Positions 16,195-25,435 of a stretch of 64,000 nucleotides of DNA are shown here, piece by piece. The first letter of the stretch is position 1; every line of letters starts with the position of its first letter. The position numbers were made by a program, and so were the translations under genes. The DNA comes from Nocardia terpenica (GTDB taxonomy: Bacteria > Actinomycetota > Actinomycetes > Mycobacteriales > Mycobacteriaceae). The notes under the pieces were generated by a model. The model ran no database searches. It was not told the origin of the DNA and saw only the letters and a program-made list of their open reading frames with translations. The DNA lies in NCBI RefSeq assembly GCF_013186535.1, contig NZ_JABMCZ010000003.1, positions 2,294,001 to 2,358,000 of the forward strand, written 5' to 3'.

Positions 16195-17619
16195 ATGGCC
16201 GATCGGCCGCGCACTCTGGCGGAGAAGGTCTGGGAGCAGCACGTGGTGGCCCGCGGCGCGGGCGAGGGGGAATCGCGCGAACCCGATCTCATCTACATCG
16301 ACCTGCACCTCGTGCACGAGGTCACCAGCCCGCAGGCGTTCGACGGCCTGCGCGCGGCCGGGCGGCCGGTGCGCAGGCCCGACCTCACCATCGCCACCGA
16401 GGACCACAATGTCCCGACCGTCGATATCGACAAGCCGATCGCGGACCCGGTTTCCCGCATCCAGGTCGAGACGCTGCGGCGCAATTGCGCCGAATTCGGT
16501 GTCCGGCTGTACCCGATGGGCGATCTCGAGCAGGGGATCGTGCACGTGGTCGGTCCGCAGCTGGGCCTGACCCAGCCGGGAACGACCGTGGTGTGCGGTG
16601 ATTCGCACACCTCCACCCACGGCGCGTTCGGCGCGCTGGCCATGGGCATCGGCACCAGCGAGGTCGAGCACGTGCTGGCCACGCAGACGCTGTCGCTGCG
16701 GCCGTTCAAGACCATGGCCGTGAACATCGACGGCCAGCTGCCGCCCGGGGTCACCAGCAAGGACGTGATTCTCGCGGTCATCGCGCAGATCGGCACCGGC
16801 GGCGGCCAGGGCTATGTGCTCGAATACCGCGGCGAGGCGGTGCGCGCCATGTCCATGGAGGCGCGGATGACCATGTGCAACATGTCCATCGAGGCGGGCG
16901 CCCGGGCGGGCATGGTGGCCCCCGACGAGACCACCTACGAATTCCTGAAGGGCCGCCCGCACGCCCCGCGGGGCGCGGATTGGGATGCGGCCGTGGCGGC
17001 CTGGGACGCGCTGAAGACCGATCCGGGCGCGGTCTTCGATGCCGAGGTGCACCTCGACGCCTCCGCGCTGACCCCCTTCGTGACCTGGGGAACCAACCCG
17101 GGACAGGGTGCGCCGCTGGCGGAGTCGGTGCCGAATCCGGCCGATATCGCCGACGACACCGCGCGCGAGTCGGCCGAGAAGGCGCTGCGATACATGGATT
17201 TGAAGCCCGGAACTCCGCTGCGCGAGGTGCCGGTCGACGCCGTATTCGTGGGATCGTGCACCAACGGCCGCATCGAGGACCTGCGGGCGGTGGCCGAGGT
17301 GCTGCGCGGCCGCAGGGTCGCCGACGGCGTGCGCATGCTGATCGTGCCCGGCTCCATGCGGGTGCGCGCGCAGGCCGAATCCGAGGGGCTGGGCGATATT
17401 TTCACCGCCGCCGGCGCGGAATGGCGGCAGGCGGGATGCTCGATGTGCCTGGGCATGAATCCGGATCAGCTTTCGCCCGGTCAGCGCTGTGCCTCCACCT
17501 CCAACCGCAACTTCGAGGGCCGGCAGGGCAAAGGCGGGCGCACACACCTGGTTTCGCCGCCGGTCGCGGCGGCCACCGCGGTGCGCGGAACCCTGTCCTC
17601 ACCTGCGGATCTGAACTGA
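16195..17619 (+). CDS. leuC: 3-isopropylmalate dehydratase, large subunit
   Basis: LeuC and LeuD together isomerise 2-isopropylmalate to 3-isopropylmalate. The 474-residue aconitase-type protein has the three cluster cysteines in VGSCTNGR and CSMCLGMNPD. It also has the conserved GDSHTSTHGAFG and STSNRNFEGRQG segments. The start MADRPRTL is preceded by GAGAGG at 8 nt; two upstream codons from an ATG at 16186 are less likely. leuD follows after 35 bp in the same operon, and a divergent IclR regulator lies upstream. Confidence 0.97.
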   Translation: MADRPRTLAEKVWEQHVVARGAGEGESREPDLIYIDLHLVHEVTSPQAFDGLRAAGRPVRRPDLTIATEDHNVPTVDIDKPIADPVSRIQVETLRRNCAEFGVRLYPMGDLEQGIVHVVGPQLGLTQPGTTVVCGDSHTSTHGAFGALAMGIGTSEVEHVLATQTLSLRPFKTMAVNIDGQLPPGVTSKDVILAVIAQIGTGGGQGYVLEYRGEAVRAMSMEARMTMCNMSIEAGARAGMVAPDETTYEFLKGRPHAPRGADWDAAVAAWDALKTDPGAVFDAEVHLDASALTPFVTWGTNPGQGAPLAESVPNPADIADDTARESAEKALRYMDLKPGTPLREVPVDAVFVGSCTNGRIEDLRAVAEVLRGRRVADGVRMLIVPGSMRVRAQAESEGLGDIFTAAGAEWRQAGCSMCLGMNPDQLSPGQRCASTSNRNFEGRQGKGGRTHLVSPPVAAATAVRGTLSSPADLN

Positions 17620-17654
17620 TCGGCCCACTTTCACCGGATTTTCGAGGAGAACTC

Positions 17655-18263
17655 ATGGAACCTTTCAAGGTGCACAAGGGGATCGGGGTGCCGCTGCGCC
17701 GATCCGACGTCGACACCGACCAGATCATCCCCGCCGTCTACCTGAAGCGGGTCACCCGAACGGGTTTCGAGGACGGCCTGTTCGCGTCCTGGCGTTCGGA
17801 TCCGACCTTCATTCTGAACACCGAGCCGTACAACCGGGGGTCAGTCCTGGTCGCCGGTCCGGATTTCGGCACCGGATCCTCACGCGAGCATGCGGTCTGG
17901 GCCCTGATGGACTACGGCTTCCGGGTCGTGATCTCGTCCCGGTTCGGCGACATCTTCCGTGGTAACGCCGGGAAGGGCGGCCTGGTGGCGGCCCGTATGT
18001 CACAACATGATGTCGAATTGCTCTGGAAGTTGCTCGAGGAACATCCCGGTCTGGAATTGATCGTGGACCTCGAGGCCCGCACGGTGGCCGCTGGAACCAC
18101 CGTGTTGCGCTTCGATATTGACGACTACACCCGGTGGCGTCTGCTCGAGGGTCTGGACGACATCGGGCTGACACTCCGCCAGGAAGACGCCATCTCCCGG
18201 TTCGAAAAGGCAAGGCCGGCTTGGAAACCCACCACCATTCCGGACCCTATTTCACGGGCGTAA
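17655..18263 (+). CDS. leuD: 3-isopropylmalate dehydratase, small subunit
   Basis: LeuD is the swivelling-domain partner of LeuC. The 202-residue protein contains the DVDTDQIIPAVYLKR substrate segment, GPDFGTGSSREHAVWAL and VVISSRFGDIFRGNAGKGG, all typical of the family. GAGGAGA lies just upstream of the ATG. The frame is open far upstream within leuC, but that part is a shadow. Confidence 0.97.
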   Translation: MEPFKVHKGIGVPLRRSDVDTDQIIPAVYLKRVTRTGFEDGLFASWRSDPTFILNTEPYNRGSVLVAGPDFGTGSSREHAVWALMDYGFRVVISSRFGDIFRGNAGKGGLVAARMSQHDVELLWKLLEEHPGLELIVDLEARTVAAGTTVLRFDIDDYTRWRLLEGLDDIGLTLRQEDAISRFEKARPAWKPTTIPDPISRA

Positions 18264-18310
18264 ACAGTCCTGGGTGTTAGCTGAGAGCTACCAATCGCGG
18301 TTGCTGGGCG

Positions 18311-18343
18311 TGTGCCACACCACATGAAATTTGGCGTGGCACA
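18311..18343. promoter_or_regulatory. Inverted repeat between leuD and hupB
   Basis: TGTGCCAC (18311-18318) and GTGGCACA (18336-18343) form an 8-bp perfect inverted repeat with a 17-nt spacer, about 80 bp before hupB. It could be a weak leuCD terminator or an operator for hupB. There is no U-tract. Confidence 0.4.
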
Positions 18344-18419
18344 TAGACTCTTGCCCATTGAAGGTTTACCGTGGTACCTAGTCGGTCCGACGACGGGCCA
18401 TTAGTCTGCGGAGGATTCA

Positions 18420-19052
18420 ATGAACAAGGCGGAACTGATCGACGTTCTGACCGAAAAGTTGGGTACTGACAGGCGCACGGCCACTGCGGCAGTCGAGCAG
18501 ATTGTCGACACGATCGTGCGTGCTGTGAACAAGGGACAGAGCGTCACCATCACCGGATTCGGTGTCTTCGAACAGCGCAAGCGTGCGGCACGGGTGGCGC
18601 GTAACCCCCGTACCGGCGAAACCGTCAAGGTGAAGCCGACTTCGGTCCCCGCCTTCCGTCCGGGCGCGCAGTTCAAGGCGATCATTGCGGGTAAGCAGAA
18701 GATCGCCGCTGCGGGTCCGGCCGTGAAACGCGGTGTGGCAGCGCCGGTGTCGGGTGGCACCGCCAAGAAGACGGCCAGGAAGGCGGCCAAGAAGACGACC
18801 GCCAAGAAGGCCGCGGCCAAGAAGACGGTCGCGAAGAAGGCTCCGGCCAAGAAGACGGCCGCCAAGAAGGCTCCGGCCAAGAAGACGGTCGCCAAGAAGG
18901 CCACGGTCAAGAAGACGGCCGCCAAGAAGGCGACCGCCAAGAAGACCGCGGCCAAGAAGACCACGGCCAGGACGACCGCGAAGAAGACGACCGCGAAGAA
19001 GACCGCCGCCAAGCGCACTGCCGCCAAGCGGCCCGCCGCCCGTCGTCGCTGA
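18420..19052 (+). CDS. hupB: HU nucleoid protein with Lys/Ala-rich tail
   Basis: Residues 1-90 are a standard HU fold (MNKAELIDVLTEKLG, the GFGVFEQRKRAARVARNPRTG arm). Residues about 115-210 form a basic tail of repeated (P/A)AKK(T/A)-type units, as in mycobacterial HupB, which resembles histone H1 tails. The protein bends and compacts DNA, and the tail adds affinity and is a known target of modification in mycobacteria. GGAGG precedes the ATG. The short-period DNA repeats encoding the tail make its length prone to slippage, so copy number may vary between strains. Confidence 0.96.
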   Translation: MNKAELIDVLTEKLGTDRRTATAAVEQIVDTIVRAVNKGQSVTITGFGVFEQRKRAARVARNPRTGETVKVKPTSVPAFRPGAQFKAIIAGKQKIAAAGPAVKRGVAAPVSGGTAKKTARKAAKKTTAKKAAAKKTVAKKAPAKKTAAKKAPAKKTVAKKATVKKTAAKKATAKKTAAKKTTARTTAKKTTAKKTAAKRTAAKRPAARRR

Positions 19053-19069
19053 CGCCGGAACGCACGACG

Positions 19070-19093
19070 GCCCCGGACCTTTGGGTCCGGGGC
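19070..19093 (+). terminator. Intrinsic terminator after hupB
   Basis: GCCCCGGACC and GGTCCGGGGC form a 10-bp stem with a TTTG loop, 18 bp after the hupB stop. T-rich bases follow (CTCGTTCGTTT). Confidence 0.8.
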
Positions 19094-19151
19094 TCGTTCG
19101 TTTCTGGGGCCGGGGCGGCGGTCCGGCGCAATAGCGCGCCCCGTCAGCCGA

Positions 19152-20102
19152 TTATTCCGTGCGGAGGGCGCGGTCGAGGTGGTCGGCGGCGACGAGGCGG
19201 CCGTCGGAGAAGGACAGCACCCAGGCGCTGCCCTTGCGATTGCGCGCGGGTGGCAGTGCGACACCGTCGGTTTCGGCCCAGCGCGCGAGCAGATCGGGAA
19301 TCACCTTGCCCTGACTGCAGATCGCGCGGACGGTGTCGGTCGACACCAACTCGCGCATCCGGGCCAGCGCCGCGTCCGGCGCTGCGGCATAACCGGTTTC
19401 GGATAGTAAAGGTTCCAATCGAATGTCGCCGCCGAGTTGTTCGGTGAGCGGTTCCATCGTCTGCACACAACGCAATGGCGGCGCCGAATAGATATCCGCC
19501 GCACCGAAGGCGAGCAGATTCGGCGCCAGCGCCCGGGCCTGTGCGCGGCCCGTCCGGTCCAGCGGGCGCTCGTCGTCGTCGCCGGTGAACCGGTCGCGCC
19601 GGCCCGCCTTGCCGTGCCGGACGAGCAGCAGCGTCGCCGTATCCGGGGGCAGGCGCAGGAAATTGCGCACCATGTGGCGGTCCATCGGATACGACAGCGC
19701 CTCCATTACGCCGTCGACGCGCTGCCAGGTCAGCTCGTCCACTTCGGGATTGGCGATGAACGTCCCGTCGGTCACCGTGGCCGCCCAGTAGTCCACCCGC
19801 TTGAGTTTGCGGTGCCCGGTGACCGGGTAGGTCACATGGCCCAGATAGCGCCCCAGGCGGCACCGCAGGCCCGTTTCCTCGGCCACCTCGCGCACCGCGG
19901 CGACCATCGGGGTCTCACCCGGGTCGAGCTTGCCCTTGGGCAGCGACCAGTCGTCGTATTTGGGCCGATGGACCAGCGCGACCTCGACGCACCCGTCCGG
20001 TGCGCGACGCCACAGCACCGCCCCGGCGGCAAGGATATTGGCGGTCACCCGGGGATCGGAGAACGAGATCTCGTCGCAGTCCGGTAGCGCCGGGTGGGTC
20101 AT
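19152..20102 (-). CDS. mutT1: Nudix hydrolase with histidine-phosphatase domain (MutT1)
   Basis: The 316-residue two-domain protein combines an N-terminal Nudix domain (box GKLDPGETPMVAAVREVAEETGL) with a C-terminal RHG histidine-phosphatase domain (LLLVRHGKAG). In mycobacteria MutT1 converts 8-oxo-(d)GTP and related nucleotides and removes oxidised precursors. Its ATG overlaps the stop of ppk1 by 4 bp (ATGA), so the two are translationally coupled with ppk1 first, as in M. tuberculosis (Rv2985/Rv2984). Confidence 0.95.
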   Translation of the reverse strand: MTHPALPDCDEISFSDPRVTANILAAGAVLWRRAPDGCVEVALVHRPKYDDWSLPKGKLDPGETPMVAAVREVAEETGLRCRLGRYLGHVTYPVTGHRKLKRVDYWAATVTDGTFIANPEVDELTWQRVDGVMEALSYPMDRHMVRNFLRLPPDTATLLLVRHGKAGRRDRFTGDDDERPLDRTGRAQARALAPNLLAFGAADIYSAPPLRCVQTMEPLTEQLGGDIRLEPLLSETGYAAAPDAALARMRELVSTDTVRAICSQGKVIPDLLARWAETDGVALPPARNRKGSAWVLSFSDGRLVAADHLDRALRTE

Positions 20103-22321
20103 GGTCGATCCGGTCGCCGCAGTCGCATGAGGAACTCCTGGTGGTCGCGCACCTGTTCACCGTGTTCGATCGCCTCCTGGGTGGGCTGGGCCTGCCAGCC
20201 CCCATCCGCCTGGAGTACCCAGCAGCGGGTCGAAGGATGCAGGGCGGAATCGAACACCACCTCCAGCTGCTCGCACAGCTTGGGGTCCTTCACCTGGGCC
20301 ATCACCTCGACGCGGCGGTCGAGGTTGCGGTGCATCATGTCGGCGCTGCCGATCCAGTACTCGTCCTGGGCCTGGAAGTGCAGCACCCGCGAATGTTCCA
20401 GGAAGCGGCCGAGAATCGAACGCACCTCGATGTTCTCGCTCATGTCGGGCACGCCCGGGCGCAGCCCGCAGATGCCGCGCACCACGATCTGCACCGGCAC
20501 CCCCGCCTGGGAGGCCCGATACAGCGCGTCGATGATCTGCTCGTCGACGATGGCGTTGGCCTTCAACCGGATCCGGGCGGCCAGCCCCTGCTGCGCCAGC
20601 TCGGTCTCGCGCCGGATCCGCTCCACGATGCCCGAGCGCACGCTGCTGGGCGCCACCAACAGGTTGCGGTAGTTGGCCTTTCGCGAGTATCCGGTCAGCG
20701 AATTGAACAGGTCGGTCAGGTCGGCGCCGATTTCCGGTGCGGCCGTGAGTAATCCGACATCCTCGTACAGGCGCGCGGTCTTCGGGTTGTAGTTGCCGGT
20801 GCCGATGTGGCAGTAGCGGCGGATGGTGGCGCCCTCGCGGCGCACCACCAGGCAGGTCTTGCAGTGCGTCTTCAGGCCGATGAGGCCGTAGACCACGTGT
20901 ACCCCGGCCTGTTCCAGCTGCCGCGCCCACTTGATGTTGGCCTGCTCGTCGAAGCGGGCCTTGATCTCCACCAGCGCCACCACCTGCTTACCGGCCTCGG
21001 CGGCGTCGATGAGGGCGTTGACGATGGGGGAGTCGCCGGAGGTGCGGTAGAGGGTCTGCTTGATCGCGAGCACCTGCGGATCGGCGGCGGCCTGCTCGAT
21101 GAAGCGCTGCACGCTGGTGGAGAACGAGTCGTACGGGTGGTGCACCAGCACGTCGCCCTCGCGCAGGGCGGCGAAAACGTTGCGGGGGGTTTCTCTTTCA
21201 CCGAACGCCGACGGGGTGGCCGGGACGTAGGGGGCGTCCTTGAGGGCGGGCCGGTCCACGCCGTAGACCTGCCACAGGCACGACAGATCCAGCAGGCCGG
21301 GCACCTGGATGACGTCGCCGGGGTCGACGTCGAGCTCGCGCAGCAGCAGATCGAGCATGTGCTCGGTCATGTCGTCGGACACCTCGAGGCGCACCGGGGA
21401 ACCGAACCGGCGGCGGGCCAGTTCGCGTTCCAGCGCCTGCAGCAGGTCCTCGTCGCGGTCCTCGTCCACCTCGAAGTCGGCGTTGCGGGTGATGCGGAAC
21501 GAATGATGTTCCACCACATCCATTCCCGGGAACAGCTGATCGAGGTGCGCCGCGATCAGGTCCTCCATCGGCAGGAAGGCGGCGAGGTTCACCCCGGTGC
21601 TGCCGTCGGGCTCGCGGCTGGCCGCGGTGCGCGGCTCCCGGGTGCCCGGGCTGCGCCGCACGCGCACGAACCGGTCCACGTTGTCGGGCACCTTGACGCG
21701 GGCGAAGTGCTCGCCGCCGGTGTCGCAATCCTTCACCGTCACAGCCAGATTCAGGCTCAGGCCGCTGATGTAGGGGAAGGGGTGCGCCGGATCCACGGCC
21801 AGCGGGGTGAGCACCGGGAAGACCTGGTCCTGGAAGTATCCCGAAAGCCGCTGCCGCTCATCGTCGTCGAGGTCGGCCCAGCCGATGATCGCGATGCCCT
21901 CCCGGGCCAGCGCGGGCTGCACCTGGTCGAGGAAGACCCGGGCGTGCCGGACGGCGAGATCCTGGGTGCGCTCGGCGATCAGCACCAGCTGCTCGGACGG
22001 GGTCAGGCCGTCGGCGGAGCGCACCGACAGGCCCGCCTCGGCGCGGCGCTTGAGACCGGCCACCCGGACCATGTAGAACTCGTCGAGGTTCGAGGAGAAG
22101 ATCGCGAGGAATTTCGCGCGCTCGAGCAGCGGTTCGGACGGATCCTCGGCCAGGGCCAGCACCCGGGCGTTGAAATCCAGCCAGCTCAGTTCCCGATTCA
22201 GGTAGCGATCCTGTGGCAACCGTTGCGCGGCGGTGGCGGTGGGCGGCGGGGTCGCCGCCGGCGGCGCGGCCGGTAGTCGCGGCTGCTGGACGGTTTCCGT
22301 TTCGCTCACGCTCACGATCAT
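20099..22321 (-). CDS. ppk1: Polyphosphate kinase 1
   Basis: The enzyme reversibly transfers the gamma-phosphate of ATP to inorganic polyphosphate. The 740-residue protein has a low-complexity Ala/Pro N-terminus (about 40 residues) and the N domain (YLNRELSWLDFNARVLALA, FSSNLDEFYMVRVAG). The catalytic C domains include HPYDSFSTSVQRFI, the phosphohistidine segment YGLIGLKTHCKTCLVVRREG and HIGTGNYNPKTARLYEDVG. The gene is coupled to mutT1. The start could also be a few codons inside the low-complexity N-terminus. Confidence 0.96.
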   Translation of the reverse strand: MIVSVSETETVQQPRLPAAPPAATPPPTATAAQRLPQDRYLNRELSWLDFNARVLALAEDPSEPLLERAKFLAIFSSNLDEFYMVRVAGLKRRAEAGLSVRSADGLTPSEQLVLIAERTQDLAVRHARVFLDQVQPALAREGIAIIGWADLDDDERQRLSGYFQDQVFPVLTPLAVDPAHPFPYISGLSLNLAVTVKDCDTGGEHFARVKVPDNVDRFVRVRRSPGTREPRTAASREPDGSTGVNLAAFLPMEDLIAAHLDQLFPGMDVVEHHSFRITRNADFEVDEDRDEDLLQALERELARRRFGSPVRLEVSDDMTEHMLDLLLRELDVDPGDVIQVPGLLDLSCLWQVYGVDRPALKDAPYVPATPSAFGERETPRNVFAALREGDVLVHHPYDSFSTSVQRFIEQAAADPQVLAIKQTLYRTSGDSPIVNALIDAAEAGKQVVALVEIKARFDEQANIKWARQLEQAGVHVVYGLIGLKTHCKTCLVVRREGATIRRYCHIGTGNYNPKTARLYEDVGLLTAAPEIGADLTDLFNSLTGYSRKANYRNLLVAPSSVRSGIVERIRRETELAQQGLAARIRLKANAIVDEQIIDALYRASQAGVPVQIVVRGICGLRPGVPDMSENIEVRSILGRFLEHSRVLHFQAQDEYWIGSADMMHRNLDRRVEVMAQVKDPKLCEQLEVVFDSALHPSTRCWVLQADGGWQAQPTQEAIEHGEQVRDHQEFLMRLRRPDRP

Positions 22322-22390
22322 TCCTTAACGACTGGGCGACGCCGCCTGCGGCATCGCGATGGCGAATCGGGACGCCGGTCCCGCGATCAT

Positions 22391-23113
22391 CTAGCACACA
22401 TGTGACCGGCTGGCGTACCTCCGTGTGAGATCCGTGTGAACGGGGCTCGGCCACCCGATGTCGGCCAGCAGCGCGCCGGTGGCCGGTCCGACGCCGAGCG
22501 CCGTGGCCCGCTCCAGATCGGCGGCGGTGTCCACGTCCAGCCGCAGTCCCGGCCAGTCGCCGACGAGATCCATTGCGCCCGAGGCGATGTGGCGGCGGGC
22601 CGAATCGGCGCCGAAAAGCGGTGCGAGCGGGGCGTTTCCGTCGCGCACCAGCAGCGCGGCGGTGCCGTGCCCGGCGTGGTCGGCGACGATCGCGCGCCCG
22701 GCGGCCGGGGCGGCGGTGAGCATGGCGGCCAGTTCGTCGGCGCGCAGCGCGGGCAGATCGGCTTGCAGCGCAAGCAGATCCACCGCGCCGTGGCGGGCGC
22801 GCACCGCGGCGGCCGCGTCGGCGAGCGCCGCGTTCAGGCCGTCGGCCTCGGCGGCGTCGGCGGTCACCGCGGCGCCCATCGGGTCCGGATGGACCACGGC
22901 TCCCAGCGCAGACACCGTGTCGGCCACATCGGGGTCGGGAGTCACCACCGTCACCGAGCCCAGCCCCGCCGTGACGGCCGCGCTGACGGTGTCCGACACC
23001 ATGGCCAGGACCAGCCGGGCCCGCACCGCGGGCGGCAGCCGGTCGGCCAGTCGGCTCTTCGCCCGATCGAGGTTCTTGACCGCGATCACGGCGTGCACAA
23101 CATCCGGACGCAT
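22391..23113 (-). CDS. fbiD: Phosphoenolpyruvate/2-phospholactate guanylyltransferase (F420 synthesis)
   Basis: This CofC-family nucleotidyltransferase makes the guanylylated three-carbon precursor used in coenzyme F420 synthesis. In mycobacteria (FbiD, Rv2983) the substrate is phosphoenolpyruvate. The 240-residue protein has AVIAVKNLDRAKSRLADRL at its N-terminus, LLALQADLPAL (metal-binding Asp) and the DTAADLERATALGVG tail. It lies in the conserved ppk1-fbiD-gpsA order and is divergent from gpsA. The presence of F420 synthesis fits the PPOX/F420-type protein at 14.8 kb. Confidence 0.92.
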   Translation of the reverse strand: MRPDVVHAVIAVKNLDRAKSRLADRLPPAVRARLVLAMVSDTVSAAVTAGLGSVTVVTPDPDVADTVSALGAVVHPDPMGAAVTADAAEADGLNAALADAAAAVRARHGAVDLLALQADLPALRADELAAMLTAAPAAGRAIVADHAGHGTAALLVRDGNAPLAPLFGADSARRHIASGAMDLVGDWPGLRLDVDTAADLERATALGVGPATGALLADIGWPSPVHTDLTRRYASRSHVC

Positions 23114-23301
23114 GTGCCAATCGTCGCACGTCCGCCATAGTGGCGGAGGTCATGCCCAATTTGAATACCGGTCGGTCGGACACGGTATCGAACGGGGATT
23201 CTCCGGTGTTCGCGCCCGCCGTGCGGGCCGTTCGCTGCTCGCCGCGGGCGGGTTCGCCGCTTTCTGCGGGTCGTTTGCGCGGGGGTGGCATATTGGCTTG
23301 C

Positions 23302-24297
23302 ATGACGAGGGCGGCAGTGATGGGTGCGGGGTCGTGGGGCACGGCGTTCGCGAAGGTGTTGAACGACGCGGGTACCGACGTGACGATGTGGGCCCGGCGG
23401 CCCGAGGTGGCCAAGACGCTGAACACCGAGCACCGCAACCCCGCCTATCTACCCGATGTGGAGCTGCCCGGCATCGCGGCCACCGACGATCACCGGGTCG
23501 CGCTCGACGGCGCCGACATCGTGGTGCTGGCCGTGCCCTCGCAGTCGCTGCGCGCGAATCTGGCCGACTGGCGCGAGGTCATCGGGGCCGACGCCACCCT
23601 GCTGAGCCTGGCCAAGGGCATCGAGACCGGCACGCTGCTGCGGATGAGCCAGGTGATCGCCGAGGTCACCGGCGCCGGAACCGATCGCATCGCGGTGCTG
23701 TCGGGTCCCAACCTGGCCCGCGAGATCGCCGCCGGGCAACCGGCCGCCTCGGTGGTCGCGTGCACCGACACCGCCCGCGCCGAGGTCGTGCAGCACGCCT
23801 GTGGCACCGGCTATTTCCGCCCGTACACCAATATCGACGTGGTGGGCTGTGAGCTCGGCGGCGCGTGCAAGAACGTGATCGCGCTGGCCTGCGGCATCGC
23901 CTCGGGAATGGGGTTGGGCGACAACACGATCGCCAGCCTCATCACCCGCGGGCTGGCCGAGATCATGCGGCTGGGGGTGGCGCTGGGCGCGAATCCGGTC
24001 ACCCTCGCGGGCCTGGCCGGGGTCGGCGACCTGGTGGCCACCTGCACCTCGCCGCTGTCGCGCAATCGCTCGTTCGGGCACGTGCTGGGCGCGGGCGGAT
24101 CCATGGACGCCGCGCAGGAGGCCACCCACGGGCAGGTCGCCGAGGGCGTGAAGTCGTGCACCTCGATCCGGGCGCTGGCCGAGCGGCACGAGGTCGAGAT
24201 GCCGCTCACCACCGCGGTGCACCGGGTGTGCCACGAGGGGTTGTCGGTGGCCGAGGCGGTCGGGCAGCTGCTGGGCCGCCGGATGAAGCCGGAATGA
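23302..24297 (+). CDS. gpsA: Glycerol-3-phosphate dehydrogenase [NAD(P)+]
   Basis: GpsA reduces dihydroxyacetone phosphate to glycerol-3-phosphate for phospholipid synthesis. The 331-residue protein starts MTRAAVMGAGSWGTAFAKVL with the Rossmann GxGxxG-type motif. It has VAVPSQ-type cofactor contacts (IVVLAVPSQSLR), SGPNLAREIAAGQP and the catalytic helix ELGGACKNVIALACG. The frame opens far upstream (23140), but the extension is Arg/Pro-rich and overlaps the fbiD promoter, so 23302 is chosen. No clear ribosome-binding site is present; CATATT 7 nt upstream suggests leaderless expression. ddl follows after 34 bp. Confidence 0.95.
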   Translation: MTRAAVMGAGSWGTAFAKVLNDAGTDVTMWARRPEVAKTLNTEHRNPAYLPDVELPGIAATDDHRVALDGADIVVLAVPSQSLRANLADWREVIGADATLLSLAKGIETGTLLRMSQVIAEVTGAGTDRIAVLSGPNLAREIAAGQPAASVVACTDTARAEVVQHACGTGYFRPYTNIDVVGCELGGACKNVIALACGIASGMGLGDNTIASLITRGLAEIMRLGVALGANPVTLAGLAGVGDLVATCTSPLSRNRSFGHVLGAGGSMDAAQEATHGQVAEGVKSCTSIRALAERHEVEMPLTTAVHRVCHEGLSVAEAVGQLLGRRMKPE

Positions 24298-24318
24298 TTG
24301 GATGCGGCGTCCTACGGG

Positions 24319-24324
24319 TACGGT
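24319..24324 (+). promoter_or_regulatory. -10 box of a probable leaderless promoter (ddl)
   Basis: TACGGT lies exactly 7 nt before the ddl ATG, which has no ribosome-binding site. It sits in the gpsA-ddl gap. Confidence 0.5.
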
Positions 24325-24331
24325 TCGCTCT

Positions 24332-25435
24332 ATGACTGACCGCATCAGGGTGGCCGTCGTCTTCGGCGGGCGCAGCAACGAGCACGCCGTGTCCTGTGTG
24401 TCGGCGGGGTTCGTGCTACGCAACCTGGATCCCGAACGCTACGAGGCGGTGCCGATCGGCATCACCCGTACCGGCACCTGGGTGCTCGCCGGATCCGACG
24501 CCCGCGAGCTGGCCATCGCCGATCGCGCACTGCCGTCGGTGGATTCGACGGGGACCGAGCTGGTGCTGGCGGCCGATCCGGGGCGGGCGGGCAGCCTGAT
24601 TCCGCTGGGCGGTCGCGCCGCGGGGCCGGATGCGGTCGATGTCGTCTTTCCGGTGCTGCACGGCCCGTTCGGTGAGGACGGCACGGTGCAGGGGCTGCTG
24701 GAGATGGCCGGGCTGCCGTACGTGGGGCCGGGCGTGCTGGCCAGCGCCACCGGGATGGACAAGGAGTTCATGAAGAAACTCCTTGCCGCCGAGGGCATTC
24801 CGGTGGGCGACTACGTGGTGCTGCGGCCCGGGACGCAGACCGTGGGCGAGCGGGATCGGGCGCGGCTGGGGCTGCCGGTCTTCGTCAAACCGGCCCGCGG
24901 TGGCTCGTCCATCGGCATCTCCCGGGTGGACTCGTGGGACGCGCTGGACGACGCCATCGCCCTGGCGCGCCAGCATGATCCGAAGGTGCTGGTGGAGGCG
25001 GCGGTGGTCGGGCGCGAGGTCGAGTGCGGCGTCCTGGAATTCCCGGACGGTCGCGTGGCGGCCAGTGCGGTGGCCGAGATCCGGATGCCCGAGGAGGCCG
25101 CGGGCGAGCAGGCCCCCGAGTTCTACGACTTCGATACCAAATACCTCGACGACGTCTGCGAATTCGACATCCCCGCCAAGCTCGACGACGCCGTGGCCGA
25201 CGGGGTCCGCGAACTGGCCGTGCGCGCCTTCCGCGCGCTGGACTGCCAGGGGCTGGCCCGCGTCGACTTCTTCGTCACCGCCGACGGACCGGTGATCAAC
25301 GAGATCAACACCATGCCGGGCATGACCTCGATCTCGATGTATCCGCGCATGTGGGACGCGACCGGAATCGACAACCGCACCCTGGTCAGCACGCTCGTCG
25401 AGACGGCGCTGGCCCGCGGTACCGGGCTGCGCTGA
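24332..25435 (+). CDS. ddl: D-alanine--D-alanine ligase
   Basis: Ddl joins two D-alanines for peptidoglycan precursors and is the target of D-cycloserine. The 367-residue ATP-grasp protein starts MTDRIRVAVVFGGRSNEHAVS. It has VFPVLHGPFGEDGTVQGLLEM, the PARGGSSIGISRV phosphate loop, and the metal-binding ARVDFFVTADGPVINEINTMPG end. The frame opens ten codons upstream, but the family start is at 24332. Confidence 0.96.
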   Translation: MTDRIRVAVVFGGRSNEHAVSCVSAGFVLRNLDPERYEAVPIGITRTGTWVLAGSDARELAIADRALPSVDSTGTELVLAADPGRAGSLIPLGGRAAGPDAVDVVFPVLHGPFGEDGTVQGLLEMAGLPYVGPGVLASATGMDKEFMKKLLAAEGIPVGDYVVLRPGTQTVGERDRARLGLPVFVKPARGGSSIGISRVDSWDALDDAIALARQHDPKVLVEAAVVGREVECGVLEFPDGRVAASAVAEIRMPEEAAGEQAPEFYDFDTKYLDDVCEFDIPAKLDDAVADGVRELAVRAFRALDCQGLARVDFFVTADGPVINEINTMPGMTSISMYPRMWDATGIDNRTLVSTLVETALARGTGLR